Shown here piece after piece: positions 1 to 11,500 of a stretch of DNA of 64,000 nucleotides. The DNA is taken from positions 20,429,760-20,493,759 of the forward strand of contig NC_091109.1 in NCBI RefSeq assembly GCF_024713975.1. The letters are read 5' to 3'. The notes beneath the pieces are model-generated. The model was not told where the DNA came from and did no database searches. It worked only from the letters and a program-made list of their open reading frames with translations. The translations under genes and the position numbers were made by a program. The number at the start of each line of letters is the position of its first letter. Position 1 is the first letter of the stretch. Source of the DNA: Paralichthys olivaceus. Its lineage: Eukaryota; Chordata; Actinopteri; Pleuronectiformes; Paralichthyidae.

Positions 1-1998
1 TGCTCAGGTGCTGAAGCTGTGAAAGCAAACCCCCCCGGGGAAAGAGACAGACCTTTCATTTGACCTGGATTAAATATTGATGGCCTGTGATAATAGAGAA
101 AAGAGCATGAATTTCTACGTCACAGCACAATGAAAGGGGTCGATTCTTTGTTGGTGAACTTTAAGGAGAGGAATTTATTTATTTATGTTTTTCCCATGGC
201 CTGAGACCAGTCATAAAATGTCCTTTTAGAAATGAAATGTTAATCGATTTCGATGCCTCTGTGTGTTATACTCTCTCTTTAACCCTTTGCTCACACCCAG
301 CATTAGTGAGGTTGTAAAAACACACGGGCCGCTGTGCTGCAGCTGCACTAAAAGTTAACCTTCAAATCTAATTAAAACTCCAGACGAGGAGGAAAAAAAA
401 GAAAACGTCCCTCTTGACTGATGCATGATTAGTTGGTCAAATCTGCCAGCAAATTAGTGGAGTGAACCAGACTGAGACACATTTATTTTGCATCCACGCT
501 GCTTGTCAAGACGCTCGGATATTGAATCTGACAGGTTCACAGCAGAGGCAGAAAAAAATGTCGGAGTTATGCATATATGAATAATCTGCAAGTAAATGAG
601 GTTTTAAGGATTTTGCAGGTCAGTAGTTTTGGGTCATTACATGTCCCAGCTTTCAGTTTTACAGATAATATGGTTTTAGGGAAACAGGATTGTAAGTGAG
701 ATGTTTTTCTTAATAATAACCATGCATCAAACTTTCATCTGGTAATGTCATAGGTGTGGATGACAGTGAACCTGCTCAGTTTGCTGTAAGCTGCATGATT
801 ACACTGACATCTGGTGGAAGGTAGGTGGCTCTGCTGAGTATACCAGCAGCATCAGAGACAATTTATCCTTTTATTCTATCCTTCATCGTCCATGAAGAAG
901 TTTTACACGCCTGTAATGCAAAGATACTAAGAATAGATGATTTGGAATTTCCAGATCCACATATGTTCAGTATAAAAACTTTGTATTATCACATTTTATA
1001 ATTTAAAAAGTATTTAAAGTATATTCTGAATATACAGAAAGTAAAAAAAAATCACAGAGAAAGTTTCAAGTACTCCTGTTTGGGGTAAATCAGACCCCAT
1101 CAAGTGTTAAGTGTTAATTATTGATAATCTCTCTTTGGAGATTATTAATGTGTTTCATATTCGTCTCTGCGACATCTTTTCTCTTTGCCTCATCATTACT
1201 CATTAATTCACATTGAGGTCTCACACCGTTCTGAGATCTAAACTCATGTTAAACTTTTCAGCAGCTCACTTCTCCCATGCAGCCACTGGGGCCGACCCTC
1301 CCGGCTGTGATTGAGCCGGCGGCGGGATTCTCTGCTGAAGGTTACACAACCCTGTGATGAGCGCGGAGGCTGCAGGGAAGGTAATTGGAGGGTTTTCTCC
1401 GTTGAGCAGGTTTGATTAAAAGATGTAAAGATGTCAAGCAGACGTGAAACTCTCTGACTCAAAAGAGACAAACCGGACAGGTAATAAATTGAAGGTTTAT
1501 TATCTTCTCGTTCATGGCATGCACATGTTCATCTGCAAGGACATTTAGTCAAATCTGCTCCTGACAAAAAAAGGGCAGGAAATAAATCCTCACTGTTGAT
1601 TATGTTCCAACAAACTGCATAAGCAATACACTTCTTTTAAAAAAATATCTAATAAAATCTCATATTATCGTACATCTCTCGAAATTCAACACTGAACTGT
1701 AGCAAAATAAAAGTAAAAGAGAAATAAAACCTCCAAAAAACAGATTAAATAAAAAAGCATGTTTCCCTCTTGTCCACTTTCCCGCTGCAGTATTTCTCAA
1801 AGTGCCTGTAGACGTCCCTCATTAGAGAGAGGGTCAAATTTAAAAATATAGTGACAACAGTTAATTTTAAAAACACATGAAATATTTTCCTTTTTTTTCC
1901 ATTTATGTTCCCAAAGGAGAAACAACTACAAAAAGAGAGCAAACTCGCCTCATAACAAGAGAAACAGTCTGTTCTAGGCTGCGTTCTAGGCCATGACT
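1..1998. other. Intergenic DNA downstream of adgrg2
   Basis: AT-rich sequence with no convincing exon or recognisable protein on either strand. Only short chance open frames are present. I see no RNA gene or clear mobile element. Confidence 0.6.
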
Positions 1999-2250
1999 TT
2001 TATTGCAGTCTGAATATTATGTAATATAAACAATGTTTGCAGTAATAATTCTACAGAAACTGGAACAAAGCTGTAAAGTAAAAATTCAGATTTTCAGTCA
2101 CAAATACTCCTTCTGTACATTTACCGCTGTTAACAACCCTCTTACATTATATAAACAAATTACGTCAAGTAGCAATTTCCTCTTCAGGAACTTCAGTCGC
2201 GCTTCTTCTCTGAACTCTTCTGTCCTTCATTACACCTTCAAGTCCTGTTT

Positions 2251-2251
<1 letters not shown>

Positions 2252-2282
<31 letters not shown>
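2252..2282. repeat. Homopolymer run of about 31 C just after the adgrg2 stop codon
   Basis: An uninterrupted run of C on the plus strand, so G in the adgrg2 transcript, starting 17 bases after the stop codon in the 3' UTR. Its exact length is uncertain because assemblies handle such runs badly. A candidate polyadenylation signal for this gene (AATAAA on the minus strand) lies at 1999-2004. Confidence 0.9.
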
Positions 2283-2284
<2 letters not shown>

Positions 2285-2298
2285 CCTCGACACAGCCG

Positions 2299-2587
2299 TC
2301 AGACCTCGCCCTGTAACAGCACGTTTCGTCTGTGGAGATCGTTGAGCAGGACGTCGCCTTGGGAGCCGTCGGATATTCCGCTGTCTACAAACACAGACCC
2401 TGGGGGAGGGGGGCGGGGACAGTTACAGACGAGTCATATTTTTGCGTGTGCAGTTTTGACAGATTAAACCTACCGCTGCTATTGGTGCCATCGCTGGCGA
2501 CAGAGGAGGTCCAAGAGGCCGAGTGGGGAACTGAGGTGAAGACCGTGCCCATCGACCTGTTGTTCTGAGTGGCCGTGCGACTCCAAT
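2299..2587 (-). CDS. adgrg2: adgrg2 last two coding exons: cytoplasmic tail
   Basis: Exon 2474-2587 joins in phase after LRLAENS to give [17 protein letters not shown], the conserved start of the ADGRG2 tail as I remember it. It ends at a GTAGGT donor. Exon 2299-2384 follows a TTTGTAG acceptor and reads [16 protein letters not shown]...LLQGEV before TGA. Without this splice the reading frame runs on only a few residues to a stop, so the spliced version is preferred. The tail is Ser/Thr-rich and could be phosphorylated. Confidence 0.75.
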
Positions 2588-5500
2588 CTGTTGAAAAAAG
2601 TATATATGATTACGCCAAGATGCACAACTCAAGTTACGTCCCTAACATCGGCTGGTGGCCGCTGACACCGGCTAACATCTACTGGTAGTTGGTAACTTAA
2701 ATTGTGCAGACGGGTATTCATCATCTTGTCCTATAGTCTAACATGAAACCAAGCTTTAGTTGGTTTCTTCACTGAAAACAATGCACCCTGACCTAATGTG
2801 TTCATGGTTTAAGAAAACGTTTAGTGCCCCACCAGAGTTTTCAGCCAATCGCAGTCTCCCGCAGCAGAGATAAGTCCGCCACTGTCTGCGGACGTTCTCC
2901 TTCACAGCACAGTGGAAAACAAAGATAAAGAAACCTGCGCAGAACAAGTAAAAAAAAAAAAAGGTTTGATATCAAGGTTTTGGTAATATGGATAAACTGT
3001 TTCCTCTTCTGATGATCTCACCTTGCAGAGAGTTGAATATTGAGAAGAGGTAAACAAAGGGCAGGTAGAGCGGACCCCAGGCGAACAGAGCGAAGCCCCA
3101 GGTGAGGCCGAGCAGAACGATGAGGCCGGTGACACTGCGCATGTCCGTCAACGCTCCTCTGTTCGCAGACTGGTTCTGAGGGTTCTGCTTCTTGATCCGA
3201 GACAGTTGGACCATGACGACGATGAAGACCAGCAGGCACACGGCGAATATCAGCAGGAAGTACGCCACCACGCCCACGTAGAAGACGATGTCGTTACGCA
3301 GCCAACAGCTACAGACGGACAGAAGCAGGAATGGTTAGGAGATAGGAAGTTTTGAAAATTCATCCTTGGTGAAGCACAAATGTAACTTGAAATTTACAAC
3401 TGCTTGATTGTTAATCTTTCAGGTCCTGTACAGATCCATATAGAACTGTTGATATCTGGCCTGATAAGTTCATGACAATTAATTCTGGTCATAAATCCAC
3501 TGATATTTAGTGAGAGAAAGAAAAATACACATTAAAACATTTCAGCGCCACAGATAGAGAAGAGTTAAGAGAAGAGTGTCTCACCCTCCAGTGGTCAAAT
3601 ACAACAATGACAGGAAGAATACAAATATTCTCATATGGTCTGTTTTGTTTTTCTCTTGGACCTGCGAACATCATATGACAGTGCAATACAGCATTAACCT
3701 GCATTTACACAGAGGTAATAAAGATTTAAATGTAACTTACAAGTCGTCTGTGGTGCCATCTGTGTATTTTCCATATGTAACCAGACCGTAGTTGTCTTTG
3801 TCTACTGCTATTATGATGATCACCACGATGAGAGGAATACCTGCAACACAATACATCCATAAAACAGTTATAGAAGAATTATGCTTAAAAAACACATTTG
3901 AACCATGACTATACATCCAAGTAATAACATTTAGGCGGTGAGGTTTAAAGTACAGGACGCACCCCAGCCTATCAGTGTGAACTTGAGCATGTATTTGCTC
4001 AGGTAAGGCGTGAACACCCGCACGATGCTCAGGTACATGTGCAGAGCTTCCAACCCGGCCCAGGTAAACGACGTCAGCAGAAAGTAGTGCAAGAAGAAGG
4101 CGGTGCTGATACACAGCCCGATCGCCGGGTAGAGCGCCAGCCAGCCGTCCAATAAGAACACCAGGTTGAGGAGGAGGAGGGACAAGCAGAGCTGCACCAG
4201 GATCTTGGCCGGAATGTCTCGCAGCAGTTTCCTGCAAAGACAGTTTTTAAAGAAAATGCTCGGACGGGAAATTAGGGTATATCTGTAGAAGAGAAGGATT
4301 CTTACACAAATGAAAGGTACGTCAATAAAGTGATGGAAAGAAAAATAGCCGAGATTCCGCAGCCGATGTAGGAGATGAACGTTAGAATTTGTGCGTGCTC
4401 ACGATCGGTTATTCCTTCTCTGGACAAGTCCTGCATGGAGGACGGGATACAGACACAAATATACAAACAGTGAACACATGTACAAATTTAGACAGTTTCT
4501 TACTTCAAACATAAAGTTGGATCACTTATTTTGGTACCTGCAATGTTCAAGTTCATTGGTTTGTTTAATTACTGTATAAATGCTGATTTGAACCAAATTT
4601 TAAAAGCATTAAACGCTGACCATCAGTATTGCAAATGCCGTGAGATGGTTGCAGCTGCAAATTGTTTCCTCTGATGTGGTGTTGACAACAAAGCAGCCGG
4701 CAGAGCTCCAGCCTCCATTTCCACCTGAACCAGAAAACACACAAAAACAGGGATGTTCACACATGAGGCAATTCAACCAACTCCATGAGGCATAAGTGTC
4801 CAGTACTCACCATTCCGACTGAAGTCCCAAAATACGCAGGAGGCCACAAAGTTTCCCTGTGAACCAAAGAAAAACGTTTGAATCCTCTCTTCTAGCTGCT
4901 ATTTCACAATTAACCTTTTATTTTGAAAAGTTACCATTGTTTTTGAACTGTCGTGGAATAAATGGGTTCATGACAATAAACCACTCACATTTACGGGGTT
5001 GATATTTTGGATGGTAAACCGAATGTCCTCACTCAAGTTGCTTATTGACAAATTGGCAACACTGGAGCCCAGAACTGGACTGACGAAGGTTGTGTTGTCT
5101 AATGCTGAGTCCTGCAGAGGAAAGAGAGGAATGGAATCAGTTTAAGGAATACAGAATATTCACATTTCTTCATATTTGAGTAAGATAACTGCTCTGATAT
5201 CAAATATAATTTTAATGCAGCCTAAAAATAAATGTTGGATCTGAAGAAAAATAACAATTTAGAAATGACTGATGGCAAATCTGGATGTGACGGTGGTAAA
5301 GTACCTGGAAAAAGACGCTTTTAGTGTAAAAGGTGAATTGGACCCTGCTGGCCTGTTGTTGCTGCTCAGGACTGAGACCTGACGTCAGGGTGGAGGGCAA
5401 GAAAACAGAGCCCAGAGCAGAACCGGACCTCTTAGACCTGGACCTGCTGAGACCACGGAGCTGTAAAAAACCAAAAGGTTAACAAAGGATTACTGCAATT

Positions 5501-8500
5501 ATAGGATAATGTGAGATGATAAATAATTTATTAGACCCACAATGGGGACATCTGCAGGCAGTAAAGGGGATTGTAAGGAAACATCAGTTAAAAAGTAATA
5601 AATAAGTAAACATGCATATAAATATATGGTAATTAAATAGCATACATTTTAAATAGGATGGTCAATAGCAAGTGAGAGTCCATATTAGGACGTTAATATA
5701 TTCTATAGGTACATTTGTACTGAAGATCATTGATTTCAACTTTTTTGCGGAGTTCTTTTTTTTGTTCTGTGTTTGCTGTGGAAGAAAATCCTGAACGTGT
5801 GCTACCTGGACATTATCAGTGTTGAAGATGTCGACAGATGTTGCGGGGAAGTTGGTTCCGTCCACCGTCCTGATCGCCAGGACCAGCGACTCTGACGAGA
5901 TGATCCCTCGGTCGCCGCTGACGGCCAGCTTCAGAGCCACGGTGTCCACGACTCCAATCAGCCTGTCGACACGATACATTTGTAGAAAACCTGCGTTCAT
6001 GTACAGTGAAAGTCACTGAGGGTTTATTTATTTATTGTGATTTTTACCTGTTGGCCGATCCAGAGAGGGCCCCAGCGTCGCCCTCCATCAAGTTGCTGAT
6101 GATGTTGATGGCTTTTTGTCCCACGGACTGAGAGACAGAGGGGCCTTCCAGCAGCTTCTCCAACTGCCCCACTATTTGCTCCACCTGCAACATCCATGAG
6201 ATTATTTTAACGGCTCAATGAGCGTTACGCTCCCTCCCACTTTTTTAAACATAACAAAAATATATAGATTTTTTTTCCCCAATGTAATGATGCCAACAAA
6301 ACGGCAGTAGTATGTTTAACAATCCAAAAACACGTAAGAATTTCAGTAGCTTCACCTGAGAGGAGCTGAGCTTGGACGCATCCTGAGTTTGATTCAGCAG
6401 CTCGTTCGCCTGCTCCTCCTTTGCCTCTTGGCTCAACGTAGCAGTACTGCTAGTTGTTGCAGTACTGCTAGTTGTTGCAGTAGTAAATGAAGTTTTAGAA
6501 GTAGTAGTTTTAGTTATCGGAGAAGTGGTTGTGGATGAAGTAGTGGCTAAAAGCGCCAGTGAAGTAATAACTGGGTTTTTTGTTGTTTGGTTGACATCGG
6601 TAGTTAAACTGCTTGTAGTCGTGTTCTGGTTGTAGCTTGTTCCCGTAGTAACGTTGTGAGTGACAGCTGGTTCCAAGCTGGTGGCAGTTGTCGTGGAGTT
6701 GTTGTAAGTCTTTGCAGATGATGTGATGTTTTGGGTCGTACTTGCTGTGTTCTGATTTGCTGTTTGGTTTTTCAGTGGATATGCTGTGGTTGTCGTGCTG
6801 TTGTCGACAACAGAAGTGTTGTTGTTCATGGTCAAGTTTATTGTCATTGTTGTTACATTGTTAAGAGTTTCGTTAACTTGTGAAGTTGTGTGAGTCACAT
6901 TTGTGTTCTGTGGTGTTTCCGTGATGGGTGCAACTGTTACATTTAAAGAAACAGTAGTAGTTGTAATATTCTCTATTGTTGTGTAGTTGTTTGAGACAGT
7001 AGTTACGTTGTTTACTGTTGTGTAATTTGGAGAATGTGTAAATGTGCTCACTGTTGTATTGCTTGTTGGGATTGTGCCATTGTGTAGGTTCCTACTCTCA
7101 ACTGTAGTTACATTATACTCTGTCGTGTAATTGTTAGAGGCTGTTGTGTGATTGTTGGAGGCTGTTGTATTATTTGTTGTGTAATTTTGAGATGCAGTTG
7201 TGTAATTGTTGGAGGCTGTTGTATTATTTGTTGTGATTGTGCCATTGTTGAAGTTCCTGTTCCCAGCTGTTGTTACATTGTATCCTGTTGTGTAATTGTT
7301 GGCTGCTGTAGTTATGTTATACTCTGTTGTGTGACTTGTTGTGTAGTTGTTGGATGCTGTAGTTACACTGTAATTTGTTGTGTAATTGTTGGCGGCTGTA
7401 GTTACATTGTAGTCAGTTGTGTTATTTGTTGTGTAGATGTTAGAGGCTGTTGTGTAATTGTTGGTAGGTGTAGTTACATTGTGTTCTGTTGTGTAATTGG
7501 TAGAGGCAGTTGTGTAACTGATGGCGGATGTAGTAACATTGTACTCTGTTGTGTAATTATTAGAGGCTGTTGTATAATTGTTGATGGGTGTAGTTACATT
7601 GTACTCTGTAGAGTAATTGTTAGAAGCTGTTGTATTATTTGTTGTGTAGATGTTGGAGGCTGTTGTGTAATTGTTGGTGGGTTTAGTTAGATTGTACTCT
7701 GTTGTGTAATTGTTGGTGGGTGTAGTTAGATTGTACTCTGTTGTGTAATTATTAGAGGCTGTTGTGTAATTGTTGGGTGTTGTTGTTACGTTTTTCTCTG
7801 TTGTGTAATTGTTAGAAGCTGTTGTATTATTTGTTGTGTAGATGTTAGAGGCTGTTGTGTAGTTGTTGGTGGGTTTAGTTAGATTGTACTCTGTTGTGTA
7901 ATTGTTGGTGGGTGTAGTTAGATTGTACTCTGTTGTGTAATTATTAGAGGCTGTTGTGTAATTGTTGGGTGTTGTTGTTACGTTTTTCTCTGTTGTGTAA
8001 TTGTTAGAGGCTGTTGTAATATTTGTTGTGTAGATGTTGGAGGCTGTTGTGTAGTTGTTGGTGGGTGTAGTTACATTGTTCTCTGTTGTGTAATTGTTAG
8101 AAGCTGTTGTAATATTTGTTGTGTAGATATTGGAGGCTGTTGTGTAATTGTTGGTGGGTGTAGTTACATTGTTCTCTGTTGTGTAATTGTTAGAAGCTGT
8201 TGTAATATTTGTTGTGTAGATGTTGGAGGCTGTTGTGTAATTGTTGGTGGTAGTAGTTACATTGTTCTCTGTTGTGTAATTGTTAGAAGCTGTTGTAATA
8301 TTTGTTGTGTAGATGTTGGAGGCTGTTGTGTAATTGTTGGTGGTAGTAGTTACATTGTTCTCTGTTGTGTAATTGTTAGAAGCTGTTGTAATATTTGTTG
8401 TGTAGATGTTGGAAGCTGTTGTGTAATTGTTGGTGGTAGTAGTTACATTGTTCTCTGTTGTGTAATTGTTAGAAGCTGTTGTAATATTTGTTGTGTAATT

Positions 8501-11500
8501 GTAAGAGGCAGTTGTGTAATTGTTGGCGGCTGTAGTTACATTATAGTCAGTTGTGTTATTTGTTGTGTAGATGTTGGAGGCTGTTGTGTAATTGTTGGTG
8601 GTAGTAGTTACATTGTTCTCTGTTGTGTAATTGTTAGAAGCTGTTGTAATATTTGTTGTGTAGATGTTGGAAGCTGTTGTGTAATTGTTGGTGGTAGTAG
8701 TTACATTGTTCTCTGTTGTGTAATTGTTAGAAGCTGTTGTAATATTTGTTGTGTAATTGTAAGAGGCAGTTGTGTAATTGTTGGCGGCTGTAGTTACATT
8801 ATAGTCAGTTGTGTTATTTGTTGTGTAGATGTTGGAGGCTGTTGTGTAATTGTTGGCTGTTGTTACGTTTTTCTCTGTTGTGTAATTGTTAGAAGCTGTT
8901 GTAATATTTGTTGTGTAGATGTTGGAGGCTGTTGTGTAATTGTTGGTGGGTGTAGTTACATTAAAGTCAGTTGTGTTATTTGTTGTGTAGATGTTGGAGG
9001 CTGTTGTGTAATTGTTGGTGGGTGTAGTTACATTAAAGTCAGTTGTGTTATTTATTGTGTAATTGTAAGAGGCAGTTGTGTAATTGTTGGCGGCTGTAGT
9101 TACATTAAAGTCAGTTGTGTTATTTGTTGTGTAGATGTTGGAGGCTGTTGTGTAATTGTTGGTAGGTGTAGTTACATTTTGTTCTGTTGTGTAATTGGTA
9201 GAGGCAGTTGTGTAACTGATGGCGGATGTAGTAACATTGTACTCTGTTGTGTAATTATTAGAGGCTGTTGTATAATTGTTGATGGGTGTAGTTACATTGT
9301 TCTCTGTAGAGTAATTGTTAGAAGCGGTTGTATTATTTGTTGTGTAGATGTTGGAGGCTGTTGTGTAATTGTTGGTGGGTTTAGTTAGATTGTACTCTGT
9401 TGTGTAATTGTTGGTGGGTGTAGTTAGATTGTACTCTGTTGTGTAATTATTAGAAGCTGTTGTGTAATTGTTGGGTGTTGTTGTTACATTTTTCTCTGTT
9501 GTGTAATTGTTAGAAGCTGTTGTATTATTTGTTGTGTAGATGTTAGAGGCTGTTGTAATATTTGTTGTGTAGATGTTGGAGGCTGTTGTGTAATTGTTGG
9601 TGGGTGTAGTTACATTGTTCTCTGTTGTGTAATTGTTAGAAGCTGTTGTAATATTTGTTGTGTAGATGTTGGAGGCTGTTGTGTAATTGTTGGTGGGTGT
9701 AGTTACATTGTGCTCTGTTGTATAATTGTTAGAGGCAGTTGTGTAACTGATGGCGGCCGTAGTTACATTGTACTCTGTAGTGTGCTTTTTAGAAGCTGTT
9801 GTGTTATTGTTGGTGGGTGTAGTTACATTGTACTCTGTTGTGTAATTATTAGAGGCTGTTGTGTAATTGTTGGTTGTTGTTATTACATTGTTCTTTGTTG
9901 TGTAATTGTGAAAGGCTGTGGTGTTATTTCTTGTGTTGATGGTGGAGGCTGTTGTGAAATTGTTGGTAGGTGTGGTTACATTGTACTTTGTTGTGTAATC
10001 GTTAGAAGCTGTTGTGTTATTTGTTGTGTAGATGTTAGAGGATGTTGTGTTATTGGTGGTGGGTGTAGTTACATTGTACTCTGTTGTGTAATTGTTAAAG
10101 GCTGTTGTGTAATTGTTGGCTGTTGTTGTAACATTGTTCTCTGTTGTGTAATTGTTAGAAGCTGTGGTATTATTTGTTGTGTAGATGTTTGAGGCTGTTG
10201 TGTAATTGTTGGTGGGTGTAGTTACATTGTGCCCTATTGTGTAATTGTAAGAGGCAGTTGTGTAATTGTTGACAGCTGTAGTTACATTGTAGTCAGTTGT
10301 GTTATTTGTTGTGTAGATGTTAGAGGCTGTTGTGTTATTGTTGGTGGGTGTAGTTACATTGTACTCTGTTGTATGATTGTTAGAAGCTGTTGTGTTATTG
10401 TTGGTGGGTGTAGTTACATTGTACTCTGTTGTGTAATCATTAGAGGCTGTTGTGTAATTGTTGGCTGTTGTTACATTGTTCCCTGTTGTGTAATTGTGAA
10501 AGGCTGTTGTGTTATTTCTTGTGTAGATGTTGGGGGCTGTTGTGAAATTGTTGGTGGGTGTGGTTACATTGTACTCTGTTGTGTAACTGTTAGAAGCTGT
10601 TGTGTAATTGTTGGTTGTTGTGTTATTTCTTGTGTAGATGTTGGGGGCTGTTGTGAAATTGTTGGAAGCTGCTGTTATATTGTACTCAGTTGTATTTTCG
10701 AGAGAAGTTGAATATCTGCTAATTGTTGTTTTCATCGTTGTAACTGTAGTGTTTTGTTGTGCGACTGCAGTTATGTTGATCACTGTTGTAGTTACATTGT
10801 AAACTGTTGTGTAATTGAGTTGTCGTGCAATGGCTGTTATGTTCAGTGTTGCGTCACTAGGAGGTGTAACTGTAGTTTTATTGTAGAGTGTTGTGTTAAT
10901 TGGAGAAGATGTAAGCGGTCTGACTGTTGTTATGTTGTAAACTGTTGTGTTATTTGGAGAAGGTGTAAGAGGTGTGACTGTAGTTATGTTGTACACTGTT
11001 GTGTTACTGGTCAAAGATGCAAATGTATCATTTGTATTTACATTGTAAAGTGTTGTGTTATTTGGAAAAGGTGTGACTGCAGTTATGTTGTACACTGTTG
11101 TGTTACTGGGAGGAGGTGTAAGTGCATCTGCTGTAGTTACATTGTAGAGTGTTGTGTGAGACAGTGTAGTTGTGTTAAATGTTGTTGACGGACCCAGAGT
11201 AGTCGTTGAGTGGTTTGCAGACGTTGTGGTGTTGGTTTGTGTTGAGTTGTAGTTTGTTGTGTTATTTGGAATATATGTAAGTGTTCCAGCTGTTGTTATA
11301 TTGTACTGTGTTGTGTTATTTGGAGAAGATGTAACTGGTCTGACTGTTGTTATGTTGTACACTGTTGTGTTACTCAGAGAAGGTGTAAATCTATCTGTTG
11401 TAGTTACATTGTAGTGCGTTGTGTTGTTTGAGATAGATGTAAGAGGTGTGACTGCAGTTATGTTGTACTCTGTTGTGTAACTGGAAGATGGTGTAAGTGT

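Noticed and set aside
2756..2947. Reading straight through the adgrg2 exon at 2833 to a nearby stop
   Set aside because: A GTGGGG donor at 2832 joined to the exon at 2587 restores the conserved LRLAENSDWSRTAT tail in frame.
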